Assembly (NCBI RefSeq): GCF_003330765.1
Contig: NZ_CP024903.1
Coordinates: 1,178,001-1,242,000 of the forward strand
Direction: 5' to 3'
Origin: Burkholderia pyrrocinia
Lineage (GTDB): Bacteria > Pseudomonadota > Gammaproteobacteria > Burkholderiales > Burkholderiaceae
DNA: 64,000 nucleotides
This document shows positions 17,836 through 26,557 of the stretch, piece by piece. The position numbers and the translations under genes are program-made. Position 1 is the first letter of the stretch, and the number at the start of each line of letters is the position of its first letter. A model generated the notes under the pieces. The model was not told the DNA's origin, searched no databases, and saw nothing but the letters and a program-made list of their open reading frames with translations.

Positions 17836-18804
17836 ATGGACATGCTCGAAAACATGCGCCTGTTCGTGCGCGTTGTCGAAGCCGGCAGTTTTACTGCGGT
17901 CGCGAAGGAAATCGACGCGACCACCGCGCAGGTGTCGCGCGCGGTATCGAACCTCGAAGCGCACGTACAGACGCGCCTGCTGCATCGCACGACGCGCCAT
18001 CTCGGCCTGACCGAAAGCGGTGAACGCTATTTCGAGCGCGCGAAATCGATCCTCGCGGAAATCGACTATGCGAACGCGGAGGCGCGCAACGCGCTGCTGC
18101 GGCCGAGCGGCAAGATGCGCATCCACGCGATGACGGGGCTCGGGCAGAGTCATGTCGTGTCGTCGATCGTCCGTTACCAGGAGGACAACCCCGATGTGTC
18201 GGTCGAGCTGACACTTGCGCAGCGGATGCCGAATCTGGTCGAGGAGGGCTACGACGTGTCGATCGTGACGGCGTCGCAGCTACCCGACTCGGGCTACGTC
18301 GCGCAGACCTGCGGCACGAGCTGCAGCGTGCTCGTCGCGTCGCGCGAATACCTGGCGCGACACGGCACGCCGCAGTCGCCCGACGCATTGCCGAACCATG
18401 TGTGCCTGCGCCTCGACACGCCCGCATCGCCGGCCAGCGAATGGCGGCTCGAGCGCAGCGACGGCGAGGAGGCCATCTACGCGCTGCAGCCGGCGCCGTT
18501 CCAGGTCAACGTGCCGGACGCGCTGTGCGTCGCGGTGCGCGCCGGGCGCGGGATCGCGTGCGTCGCGCTGTATACGGTGCTCGACGACATCCGCGAAGGA
18601 AGGCTGATCCGCGTGCTGCCCGAGTACCGTCTGCAGACGGTGAGCGTGTATGCCGTCTACGCGACGCGACGCTATCTCGACGCGAAGATCCGCACGTTCC
18701 TCGACCACCTGCGCACGACGCTTACGCCCGCGCTGGAGAACGACCTGCGCGAACTCGACCGGCTGACGACCGAGCAGACGCCGGGCGGCCGCAAGCGCGC
18801 TTGA
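17836..18804 (+). CDS. LysR family transcriptional regulator
   Basis: 322 residues (MDMLENMRLFVRVVEAGSF). Typical N-terminal helix-turn-helix followed by an effector domain (about 92-295). The 'NMRLFVRVVEAGSFTAVAKE' opening places it in the CrgA/AaeR-like group that often controls aromatic or stress genes. It converges with the MFS gene at 18836 (31-bp gap), so its target is not obvious from position. Confidence 0.92.
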   Translation: MDMLENMRLFVRVVEAGSFTAVAKEIDATTAQVSRAVSNLEAHVQTRLLHRTTRHLGLTESGERYFERAKSILAEIDYANAEARNALLRPSGKMRIHAMTGLGQSHVVSSIVRYQEDNPDVSVELTLAQRMPNLVEEGYDVSIVTASQLPDSGYVAQTCGTSCSVLVASREYLARHGTPQSPDALPNHVCLRLDTPASPASEWRLERSDGEEAIYALQPAPFQVNVPDALCVAVRAGRGIACVALYTVLDDIREGRLIRVLPEYRLQTVSVYAVYATRRYLDAKIRTFLDHLRTTLTPALENDLRELDRLTTEQTPGGRKRA

Positions 18805-18835
18805 GCGCACCTGCGGGCGGGCGCCGCGGCGATGT

Positions 18836-20200
18836 TCATGCGCCCGGCGTGATGCGAATCCGCTCGAAGCGGCCCGCGAGCCATGCGTACGCGACGATGC
18901 CGATCAACCCGTGTGCGGCGACGAACCACAAGGCGCCGGCGAACGAGCCCGTGCTGGCGACGAAATAGCCGATCACGAGCGGCGTGACGATCCCGGCGAT
19001 GTTGCCGAGGCCGTTGAACACGCCGCCGCTCAGGCCGACCATCCCTTCCGGCGCCGTGTCGGCGAGCACGGCCCAGCCGACTGCCGCGAGCCCCTTGCCG
19101 AAGAACGCGATCGTCATCAGCGCGATCACGACCGCGTTCGACGATGCGCCGTTCGCGAGCACCAGCAGCGTCGCCATCGCCATCCCCACGACGAACGGCG
19201 TCTTGCGCGCCCTTGACGGATGCATGCCGCGCCGGATCAGCCAGTCCGACAGCACGCCGCCGAGCACGCCGCCCGTGAACCCGCAGATCGCCGGCAGTGC
19301 GGCGACCCAGCCGGCCTCCATGATCGTCATCCCGCGCCCCTTGATCAGGTAGATCGGAAACCACGTGATGAAGAAGTAGGTGAGCGCCGTGATGCAGTAC
19401 TGGCCGATGTAGATCGCCCACAGGTTCCGGTGGCGGAACAGTTGCGATACGTCGTGCCACGACACGCGCGCCCGATGGCGCACGCGGTTCGCCTCGAGGT
19501 CGACGAGCGCGCCGTGTGCGCGCAGGTAGTCGCGCTCCGCGTCGCTCACGCGCGGATGGCCATGCGGCTCGCGATACCACGCGAACCACAGCGCCGCGAG
19601 CGCGATGCCGAGCATCCCCATCCACAGGAACACGTGCGCCCAGCCGAGCGCATGCGTGAGCCATGCCATCGCGGGCGTGAACAGCACGACCGCCATGTAT
19701 TGCGCGGAATTGAACAAGGCCGACGCCGTACCGCGTTCGGCGGTCGGGAACCAGCACGCGACGATCCGCGAATTGGCCGGGAACGCCGGCGATTCGACGA
19801 GGCCGAGCATGAAGCGCATCGCGAACAGCGTGAGCGTCGCGGCCGCGCCCTGCACGGCGAGCCAGCCGACCGTACCCTGCAGCATCGTGAATACCGACCA
19901 CAGCAGCAGGCTCAGGCCGTATACGCGCCGCGCGCCGAAGCGGTCGAGCAGCCAGCCGCCCGAGATCTGGCCGATCGCATAGGCCCATGCGAATGCCGAA
20001 AAGACGATGCCGAGCTGCACGGGCGTCAGCCCGAGGTCGTGCGCGACGCCGGTGCCGGCGATCGACATCGTCGCGCGGTCCGCATAGTTGATGACGGTGA
20101 CCGCGAAAATCAGCGCGAGGACCGCATAGCGGACGCGGCCGATCGCGCGGGAGGCGGCGGGCGACGCGGCGAGGGCGGCGCCGCTGGATCGATTGGACAT
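18836..20200 (-). CDS. MFS transporter, anion:cation symporter (sugar-acid type)
   Basis: 454 residues from ATG 20200 with AGGAGACACGC directly before it. Twelve membrane helices; the opening RYAVLALIFAVTVINYADRATMSIAGT and 'SPAFPANSRIVACWFPTAERGTASA' are characteristic of glucarate/galactonate (GudP-like) transporters. It lies just downstream of a 2-hydroxyacid dehydrogenase and probably imports a sugar acid or hydroxy acid for it. Upstream in-frame ATGs lack a ribosome site. Confidence 0.88.
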   Translation of the reverse strand: MSNRSSGAALAASPAASRAIGRVRYAVLALIFAVTVINYADRATMSIAGTGVAHDLGLTPVQLGIVFSAFAWAYAIGQISGGWLLDRFGARRVYGLSLLLWSVFTMLQGTVGWLAVQGAAATLTLFAMRFMLGLVESPAFPANSRIVACWFPTAERGTASALFNSAQYMAVVLFTPAMAWLTHALGWAHVFLWMGMLGIALAALWFAWYREPHGHPRVSDAERDYLRAHGALVDLEANRVRHRARVSWHDVSQLFRHRNLWAIYIGQYCITALTYFFITWFPIYLIKGRGMTIMEAGWVAALPAICGFTGGVLGGVLSDWLIRRGMHPSRARKTPFVVGMAMATLLVLANGASSNAVVIALMTIAFFGKGLAAVGWAVLADTAPEGMVGLSGGVFNGLGNIAGIVTPLVIGYFVASTGSFAGALWFVAAHGLIGIVAYAWLAGRFERIRITPGA

Positions 20201-20268
20201 GCGTGTCTCCTGGGCTCCGTCGTGCGGAGCCATCTGGTGTTGTAACGGGGGCGGCGGCCGTGCGGCGG

Positions 20269-21207
20269 TCAACTCGTGATGCTGGTCGGCGGGCGCTGGC
20301 CCGCGAAGCACGCGGCAAGGTTGGCGAGCACGATCCGGCCCATTTCGTCGCGCGTTTCGCGCGTTGCGCTCGCACGGTGCGGCTGCACGACGACGCGGTC
20401 GAGCTCGAGCAGCGCGGCCGGCACGTGCGGCTCGTTCGCGAACACGTCGAGGCCCGCGCCGGCGATCGTGCCGTCGGCAAGCGCGCGCACGAGCGCCGCT
20501 TCGTCGATCAGCTTGCCGCGCGCGACATTGATCAGGAATCCTGCTGGACCGAGCGCGGCGAGCACGTCGGCCGTCACGAGCACGTTGCCGTGATCGGCCG
20601 ATGCCGCGATCACGAGCACGTCGCTGTCGCGCGCGAGCGCGGCGAGGTCGGGCACGAAGCGATAGCCGCTGTCGCGATGCTCGCGCGGGCCGAAGTAGCT
20701 GACGGGCATCCGGAACGCCTGCGCGCGCTGCGCGATCGCGCGTCCGACGCGGCCGAGCCCGACGATGCCGAGCCGCTTGCCCGTCACCTGCGTCGCGAGC
20801 GGCTGCGCCGCCTTGCCCCAGCGGCCGGCGCGCACGATCCGCTCGCCGGCCCCGAGGTCGCGCAGGGTCATCAGGATCAGCCCCAGCGCCATGTCGGCGA
20901 CGTCGTCGGTCAGCACGTCGGGCGTGGTCGTCACGTGGATGCCGCGCGCCCGGGCGCGGTCGAGATCGACGGCGTCGGTGCCGATGCCGCTGATCGCGAC
21001 GATCTCGAGCGCGCTCAGCCGGTCCATCAGCGTGGCGGACAGGCCGTTCGCACCGCCGGTCACGACACCGCGAATGCGCGACGCAACGCGATCGAGCAGC
21101 GCGTCCGGTTGCTCGGCCGCATACAGCCGGTGCACCGCGTAGCGGGCGGACAGTTCGGCGTCGATGGCGTCGGGAAGCGGCTGGGTGAGCAGGATGTCGA
21201 TGGTCAT
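20269..21207 (-). CDS. D-isomer-specific 2-hydroxyacid dehydrogenase (glyoxylate/hydroxypyruvate reductase type)
   Basis: 312 residues. The NAD(P) Rossmann motif GLGRVGRAIA follows 'GKRLGIV' (about 147). The catalytic Arg-Glu-His set is visible in NVARGKLIDE, DVFANEP and QPHRASAT. First gene of a two-gene unit with the MFS transporter and divergent to the LysR gene at 21321. Likely reduces glyoxylate, hydroxypyruvate or a similar 2-keto acid; the substrate is not fixed by sequence. Confidence 0.9.
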   Translation of the reverse strand: MTIDILLTQPLPDAIDAELSARYAVHRLYAAEQPDALLDRVASRIRGVVTGGANGLSATLMDRLSALEIVAISGIGTDAVDLDRARARGIHVTTTPDVLTDDVADMALGLILMTLRDLGAGERIVRAGRWGKAAQPLATQVTGKRLGIVGLGRVGRAIAQRAQAFRMPVSYFGPREHRDSGYRFVPDLAALARDSDVLVIAASADHGNVLVTADVLAALGPAGFLINVARGKLIDEAALVRALADGTIAGAGLDVFANEPHVPAALLELDRVVVQPHRASATRETRDEMGRIVLANLAACFAGQRPPTSITS

Positions 21208-21320
21208 GAAGGTCTCGGTCGTCGTGCGCGGCGTGGGCCGCGCATCAGGTGCAACCGAGTATAGAAATCGTATCGATATCGGTCTAACATCAAAAGACTA
21301 TCGATTGATTCAAGATTTGG

Positions 21321-22229
21321 ATGATTGAACTGCACCAGCTTCGCTGCTTCGTCGCGGTCGCCGAGGAACTGCATTTCGGCCGCGCGGCCAGGCGGCTTTT
21401 CATGACCCAGCCGCCGCTCAGCCGGCAGATACAGCTGCTCGAGCACGCGCTCGGCATCGCGCTGCTCGAGCGCAGCAGCCGGCAGGTCAGGCTGACCGCG
21501 GCCGGCGAGCGCTTCCTGCGCGACGCGCGGCACATCCTCGAATTCTCCGCACGGGCCGAACAGGCCGCGCAGCGCGTCGCGCACGGCGGGGCCGGCCGCA
21601 TCACGCTTGGCTTCACGGCCGTCAGCGCGTACCGGATGATTCCGGTGTTGCTCGCGCATGCGGCGCATGCGCTGCCGGACGTCGATGTCGAATTGCGCGA
21701 GATGGTGTCGACCGTGCAGATCGACGCGCTCGCATCGCGGATGCTCGACGCGGGTTTCGTGCGCCAGCGCGCCGCGCGTCAGCCGCTCGAATACCGGCTC
21801 GTGCAGCGCGAACCGATGCTGGTCGCGGTCGCGGAAGGCGCGCCGCTCGCCGCGTACGCGCGGATCGGCCCCGACGAGCTCGACCGGCAGCCGTTCATCG
21901 CGTATTCGCCGAACGAGGGGAAGTACTTCCACGACATGATCTCGGGGATGTTCGCTGGCGCCGGGCGGCTGCCGAACTACCTGCATTACGTCGGGCAGAC
22001 GCATACGATCCTTGGCCTCGTGCGCGCAGGGCTCGGCGCGGCGCTCGTGCCGGCTTCGGCGCGCGAGCTGCATGTGGACGGCGTGGTGTTCCGGCCGCTG
22101 ACGAGCGTCAACGTGGCGGCCGAGCTGTATCTCGCGTGGCGCGCGGACAACGACAATCCGGCGCTGCCGGTGTTCAACGCGATGGTCGAGCGGTTTCTCG
22201 CGCAGGAGCCGGATGACGCGGCGGCGTAA
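21321..22229 (+). CDS. LysR family transcriptional regulator
   Basis: 302 residues (MIELHQLRCFVAVAEELHFGRAA). Helix-turn-helix with RLFMTQPPLSRQIQLLE and the AlsR/CbnR-like 'LTAAGERFL' linker, then a full effector domain. It is divergent to the 2-hydroxyacid dehydrogenase/MFS unit across a 113-bp A+T-rich spacer containing ATCGATATCG-like dyads (21266-21280), so it is their likely activator. Confidence 0.92.
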   Translation: MIELHQLRCFVAVAEELHFGRAARRLFMTQPPLSRQIQLLEHALGIALLERSSRQVRLTAAGERFLRDARHILEFSARAEQAAQRVAHGGAGRITLGFTAVSAYRMIPVLLAHAAHALPDVDVELREMVSTVQIDALASRMLDAGFVRQRAARQPLEYRLVQREPMLVAVAEGAPLAAYARIGPDELDRQPFIAYSPNEGKYFHDMISGMFAGAGRLPNYLHYVGQTHTILGLVRAGLGAALVPASARELHVDGVVFRPLTSVNVAAELYLAWRADNDNPALPVFNAMVERFLAQEPDDAAA

Positions 22230-22887
22230 TGCGCCCATGTCGTGTGACAAGCTTTCAATCCGGAAGCTTGCCGCATGCAATGACAAGCAATCCTGATCGA
22301 GCGCGGCAGCCGGGCGTCGTGCGAATCCTTACCGTCATGAAAGCTGCCGAGATGCCTGCGTTTCAACGGCGGAACGCGGCGGTTCGCTGCACTGCGACAA
22401 CCGCTTGACGCTGCATGCCGGTCGGCGCACGATACGTCCGTGCATTTGGAGCGGGACGCGCCGGCCGCGCGGTTCCTGCACCCGCGATACGCAAAAGAAC
22501 AACGATGAGCCTTTACGCACTCGTACCGGAATCCCGGCCCCGCATCTGTCGGCCTGCCGGAGCAACGATTCTCCCGACGCCCGTCGCGTCACGTATCCGT
22601 CATCCCGTTTCGTACCGTGCATCGGTACACTTTCCCGTCCGCGCGAAGGTCGCGACGATGTCCGGCGTTGTTCTGCGCCGCCGCATCGCGCCGCAGCCTG
22701 CCGCCCCCGATTTCCGCATCCCGAACGGCGCCTACACCGGCGTCTCGTGACGCCCGCCGGCGCCCGTCCTTTGTATTGCGCCGCCGGCTTTCCCGACCGT
22801 CCGGCGGCACCGGAGTCCGAAGCATTTCGATTGAGCTTGACGCAGCAAACGCACGCAGTTCGGTTCGAGGTTCAAGGAGAAAAACTC
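22230..22887. other. 658-bp intergenic region, no gene recognised
   Basis: A small inverted repeat CAAGCTT/AAGCTTG (22248-22254 and 22264-22270) follows the LysR gene and may end it, though no T run follows. The rest shows open frames on both strands but none with a ribosome site or recognisable product; the promoter of the next operon should be near its right end. Confidence 0.45.
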
Positions 22888-23658
22888 ATGTCGCAGCTTT
22901 CGAATGAAGCAAACGGCAGTTCGGGGAATGGCAAGGTAAAGCTGATCAAGTGGGCGATCATCATCGCCGGCGTCGCCATCGCGGCGCCGGCCGCGCTGTT
23001 CATCCTGAAGGGGATGATCGCGCTGGTCACGGCGGGCGTCATCGGCCTCGGCGCGATCTATTTCGCGCCGGTCGTCGCGATGAAGTTCGCGAACCAGAAG
23101 GTGAAGATGATCGTCGAGGAGGCGCAGGCGAATCCGATCGAGACGCTGATCAACCAGCTCGCGGAAAAGCGCCAGGCGGCACAGAAATTCGCGGACAGCA
23201 TCACCGCGTTCCGCACCGAGGTGAAGAACTTCGAGGGCAAGACGGAACTGTTCGAGAAGCAGTATCCGGACGATGCGCCGCGTTTCCGGTCGCAGCTCGA
23301 TACGATGAAGCAGCTCCTCGCGTTTCGCGAGGGCCGCTACAAGCAGGTGCAGGCCGAACTGAAGAATTTCGCCCTGGCGATCGACCGCGCGAAGGCGATG
23401 TGGGACATGTCGCAGGCGGCGCAGCAGATGAACAAGCTCGCGGGCCGGCAGGCGGCCGACACGTTCGAGCAGATCAAGACCGACGTGGCCGTCGATTCGG
23501 TGATGCGCTCGGTCAACAAGGCGTTCTCCGAAATGGAGACGTCGCTGATGGATAACCCCGAGGTCAAGCAGGCGCAGCAGCAGGCGGTGATGAACGGCAG
23601 CCATGTGCCCGGGCCCGATGCGGCGAATCCCGCTGTGTTGCCGTCGAAACAACAATAA
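22888..23658 (+). CDS. Inner-membrane protein with long coiled-coil domain
   Basis: 256 residues from ATG 22888, AAGGAGA ribosome site. Two adjoining hydrophobic segments (about 21-60) near the N-terminus; the remaining 190 residues are highly charged, alanine/glutamine-rich and helical (for example KTELFEKQYPDDAPRF, 'LKNFALAIDRAKAMW'), reminiscent of but not clearly belonging to the PspA family. A two-gene operon with the solute-binding/LysM protein (20-bp gap) suggests a joint envelope role. No function is known to me. Confidence 0.85.
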   Translation: MSQLSNEANGSSGNGKVKLIKWAIIIAGVAIAAPAALFILKGMIALVTAGVIGLGAIYFAPVVAMKFANQKVKMIVEEAQANPIETLINQLAEKRQAAQKFADSITAFRTEVKNFEGKTELFEKQYPDDAPRFRSQLDTMKQLLAFREGRYKQVQAELKNFALAIDRAKAMWDMSQAAQQMNKLAGRQAADTFEQIKTDVAVDSVMRSVNKAFSEMETSLMDNPEVKQAQQQAVMNGSHVPGPDAANPAVLPSKQQ

Positions 23659-23678
23659 CTTCCCGCAGGCACGCAACC

Positions 23679-24824
23679 ATGAAAAAACTTCTCGGCGCAG
23701 TCGCGTTTCTGGTGGTGCTCGTCGGCGTATGGATCGTGCATCAGGGCGGCCTGTCGACGCTGATTCCCGCGCATGACGCGGCCCCGGCCCCGGCCCCGGC
23801 CGCGACGTCCGCGCAGGCGGGCGACACGGGCCAGCCCGCGCAGCCGTCGCCGTCGGCCAACGTGCTGCCGGCCGGCTTCACGCCGCAGGCCAGCGCGCTG
23901 AAATCGATTGCCGAAAACGGCATCGTGCGGATCTCGGTGCAGAACCCGAGCGAACCGTTCTTCGGCGAGGCCAAGGGCGCACCGCACGGCTTCAACGTCG
24001 AATTCGCGCGGCTGCTGTTCGCGGATCCGTCGTTCTCGCACGGCGGCAAGCCGGTCGCCGTCGATACGCGTCACGAGGTCGACACGTACCCGGGCGTGCC
24101 GAAGCAACTGCTCGATACGGACGCAAAGGGGAACCACGTCGTCGATGTGGCGATGGACGGGCTGACGTTCCCGGACAACACGCCGGCGGGGGTTGTCTAT
24201 TCGGTGCCGTATGTCGACGATTTCGGCTATTCGCTGATCGTGCGGCAAGGGTCCGCGATCCGCTCGACCGACGATCTCGCAGGCAAGACGGTCGGCATCC
24301 TGAAGGGCGACCCCGACGTGCGCGCGTTCGTCACGCGCCAGTATCCGAACGTGCGGTTCGTCGAGGTCGACGATTCCGATCCGGCGTTCATCGCGAAGAG
24401 CATCGACGGCCATACGGTCGACGCGTTCATCTACGACTATCCGTTCGCGGTCAGCTCGATCAAGGACACCGACCTGAAGTTCGCGGTGACCAAGCTCGAC
24501 GGCTCGAACATCGCGTACAAGATCGGCGTGCGCGCCGACGACCAGGATCTGCTGATCTACCTGAACGCCGCGATCGCAAAGCTCAAGCAGTCGCCGCAGT
24601 ATCTCGACCTGCTGCGCAAGTACTTCGTCAGCGACCAGGCGGTGACGACCGCGGCCGCGTCGGGCGAACACACGTATGTGGTGAAGACGGGCGACACGCT
24701 GAACATGATCGCGGCCAGCAAGCTCGGCAGCGGCCAGCGCTATCGCGAGATCCAGCGCCGCAACAACCTTGCCAATCCGAACCTGATCCTGGCCGGCCAG
24801 CATCTGGTGATTCCGGTGCGGTAG
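23679..24824 (+). CDS. Periplasmic solute-binding domain (family 3) fused to LysM
   Basis: 381 residues. One N-terminal membrane segment (MKKLLGAVAFLVVLVGVWIV), a Pro/Ala-rich linker (about 28-62), a complete amino-acid-type SBP_bac_3 domain (about 68-320, with 'GIVRISVQNPSEPFFGEAKGAPHGFNVE') and a C-terminal LysM domain (about 333-380, 'YVVKTGDTLNMIA' to 'LAGQHLVIPV'). LysM binds peptidoglycan glycans, so the binding protein would be tethered between membrane and cell wall. No ABC permease or ATPase is nearby. Operon with the coiled-coil protein upstream. Confidence 0.9.
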   Translation: MKKLLGAVAFLVVLVGVWIVHQGGLSTLIPAHDAAPAPAPAATSAQAGDTGQPAQPSPSANVLPAGFTPQASALKSIAENGIVRISVQNPSEPFFGEAKGAPHGFNVEFARLLFADPSFSHGGKPVAVDTRHEVDTYPGVPKQLLDTDAKGNHVVDVAMDGLTFPDNTPAGVVYSVPYVDDFGYSLIVRQGSAIRSTDDLAGKTVGILKGDPDVRAFVTRQYPNVRFVEVDDSDPAFIAKSIDGHTVDAFIYDYPFAVSSIKDTDLKFAVTKLDGSNIAYKIGVRADDQDLLIYLNAAIAKLKQSPQYLDLLRKYFVSDQAVTTAAASGEHTYVVKTGDTLNMIAASKLGSGQRYREIQRRNNLANPNLILAGQHLVIPVR

Positions 24825-24866
24825 CGGTCGCGTGAAGTGAAGGCGTGTGAAGGGACGTGAAAGGAA

Positions 24867-24902
24867 GCGCGCGGCACGGCGGTGATTCGCCGTGCCGTGC
24901 GC
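24867..24902. terminator. Bidirectional terminator between the LysM-fusion and chaA genes
   Basis: A 15-bp stem with one mismatch (24867-24881 with 24888-24902, GGCACGGCG/CGCCGTGCC core) and a 6-nt loop, midway between the two convergent stops. No long T run on either side, so efficiency is uncertain. Confidence 0.6.
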
Positions 24903-24918
24903 GTATGGGCGTCAGTGG

Positions 24919-26007
24919 TCAGTGGGTAAACGACAGGAACAGGTACGCGGCGAACAGCGACAGGTGCACGACGCCGTGCAGCACCGTCGTGCGCCCCTGG
25001 CTGAGCGTCAGCGTGCTGACGAGCAGCGTCAGCGCCAGCAGCACGGTTTCCATCGCGCCGATGCCGAGCGTGAGCGGCTGGCCGACCCAGATGAACACTG
25101 CGGCGACGGTCGGGATCGTGAGCCCGATGCTCGCGAGCGCCGAACCGAGCGCGAGGTTCATGCTGGTCTGCAGCCGGTTCGCGCGCGCAGCCGTGACGGC
25201 CGCGAGCGCTTCGGGCAGCAGCACGAGCGCCGCAATCACGATGCCGACCGCGGCTTCGGGTGCGCCGAGCTTCATCACCGCGTGCTCGACGGCCGGTGAC
25301 AGCAGCTTCGCGAGCAGCACGACCGCGATGAGGCTCACGAACAGCAGCAGCAGGCTGATCAGCGCGGTGCGGCCGCTCGGCGGCGCCGCGTGCACTGCTT
25401 CGTTCTCGCTGCCGTGATCGGCGAGGAAGTAGTCGCGGTGGCGCACGGTCTGCACGAACACGAACACGCCGTACAGCACGAGCGACGACACGCCGGCGAA
25501 CGCGAGCTGCGATTTCGAGAACTGCGGGCCCGGCACGGCGCTCAGGTAGTTCGGCATCACGAGCGATAGCACCGACAGCGACGCGAGCACCGCGAGCGCC
25601 TTGCTCGCGCCGCGCCCCTGGAAGTCCTGTTCGCCGTGCTTCCACGCGCCGACCAGCAGGCAGATGCCGACGATGCCGTTGCAGATGATCATCACGGCGG
25701 CGAACACGGTGTCGCGCGCGAGGCCCGATTTCTCGGGGCCCGCGCCGAGCATCACCGACACGATCAGCGCGACCTCGATGACGGTCACGGCGACCGCGAG
25801 CACGAGCGTGCCGAACGGCTCGCCGACCCGGTGGGCGACGACTTCCGCATGGTGGACGGCGGCGAACACCGCGCCGGCGAGCGCGGCGGCGAACACCGCG
25901 ATGACGAGGCCTTCGGCCGGCACGGCGCGCGACAGCGCGAGTACCAGCCATGCGGCAAGCGGGGCCCAGAGGGTCCAGCGCGGGAGCTGGTTGGACGAGA
26001 GCGGCAT
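24919..26007 (-). CDS. chaA: Ca2+(Na+,K+)/H+ antiporter ChaA
   Basis: 362 residues from ATG 26007 with AAGGAAACCC before it. Eleven membrane helices in two CaCA repeats; GEPFGTLVLAVAVTVIEVALI and 'LVLLPEALAAVTAARANRLQTSMNLALGSALASIGLTIP' carry the acidic ion-binding residues of the alpha repeats. Length equals that of E. coli ChaA (366). It exports Ca2+ or Na+ in exchange for protons at high pH or salt. Confidence 0.9.
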   Translation of the reverse strand: MPLSSNQLPRWTLWAPLAAWLVLALSRAVPAEGLVIAVFAAALAGAVFAAVHHAEVVAHRVGEPFGTLVLAVAVTVIEVALIVSVMLGAGPEKSGLARDTVFAAVMIICNGIVGICLLVGAWKHGEQDFQGRGASKALAVLASLSVLSLVMPNYLSAVPGPQFSKSQLAFAGVSSLVLYGVFVFVQTVRHRDYFLADHGSENEAVHAAPPSGRTALISLLLLFVSLIAVVLLAKLLSPAVEHAVMKLGAPEAAVGIVIAALVLLPEALAAVTAARANRLQTSMNLALGSALASIGLTIPTVAAVFIWVGQPLTLGIGAMETVLLALTLLVSTLTLSQGRTTVLHGVVHLSLFAAYLFLSFTH

Positions 26008-26557
26008 GAAGGGTTTCCTTATGCGAGTGGCGGCGCGCGACGCGCCATCACGGATTGACGAAGCCCGGCCGGGCAATCCGCCGAACGAGGACGATGAAAC
26101 CGAAGGGTGGCCGCGCGCAAAGGCGCTGCCTCGAGTTCGCCGCGGCGGGGCGGCGAGGGGCGCGGGCGGGCCGAGGCCCGTCGCTGGATGAAACGGTTCG
26201 ATGCGGTTGGCCGCCGACGGCGAGGCGAGCACACGTGACGACGCGCGGGCCGGAGGCTCGGTTCCGACCCCTGAAGGGCGGCCGGCGATGGACAGCGGTA
26301 GCGGCGCGACACGCGGTTTCCCCCTGAAATCCGGCGGTTTGTCGAATTTTATCAGGCGTTTGGGGGCCACTATCCCATATTCGAACGCTTACGTTGACCT
26401 TTCGGTTTACAAAAAGTGCCCCAATCTTTCAATTATTTGTCTTTGCAGTTTCCGTAACGGCCTCTTGCCCGACAAATTCGGGCTCGCCCTGACATAAATC
26501 TACCGACCGGTCGGTTTATAATCGCTCGCACTTCCACTTCATGACGGATCGCAAGCG
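26008..26557. other. Divergent region between chaA and paaH
   Basis: 550 bp. The left 300 bp is very G+C rich with no recognisable gene; the right 200 bp (26335-26535) is markedly A+T rich and holds the paaH promoter with its palindrome. I saw no riboswitch-like pattern before chaA. Confidence 0.5.
26502..26522 (+). promoter_or_regulatory. paaH promoter with TetR-type palindrome
   Basis: The perfect 14-bp palindrome ACCGACCGGTCGGT (26502-26515) is followed one base later by a consensus -10 box TATAAT (26517-26522), 36 bp before the paaH start. Palindromes of the CCGACCGGTCGG kind are bound by TetR-family repressors of phenylacetate genes (PaaR) in related bacteria. The dyad fills the spacer, so a bound repressor would block RNA polymerase. 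Confidence 0.78.

Noticed and set aside
22405..22887. In-frame 161-codon extension upstream of the coiled-coil protein
   Set aside because: Translation is basic, Pro/Arg/Cys-rich and non-protein-like, while ATG 22888 has an AAGGAGA site and begins the natural N-terminus.
26008..26340. Metal-responsive riboswitch ahead of chaA
   Set aside because: I looked for conserved yybP-ykoY-like elements on the minus strand and saw none; the region is only G+C rich.
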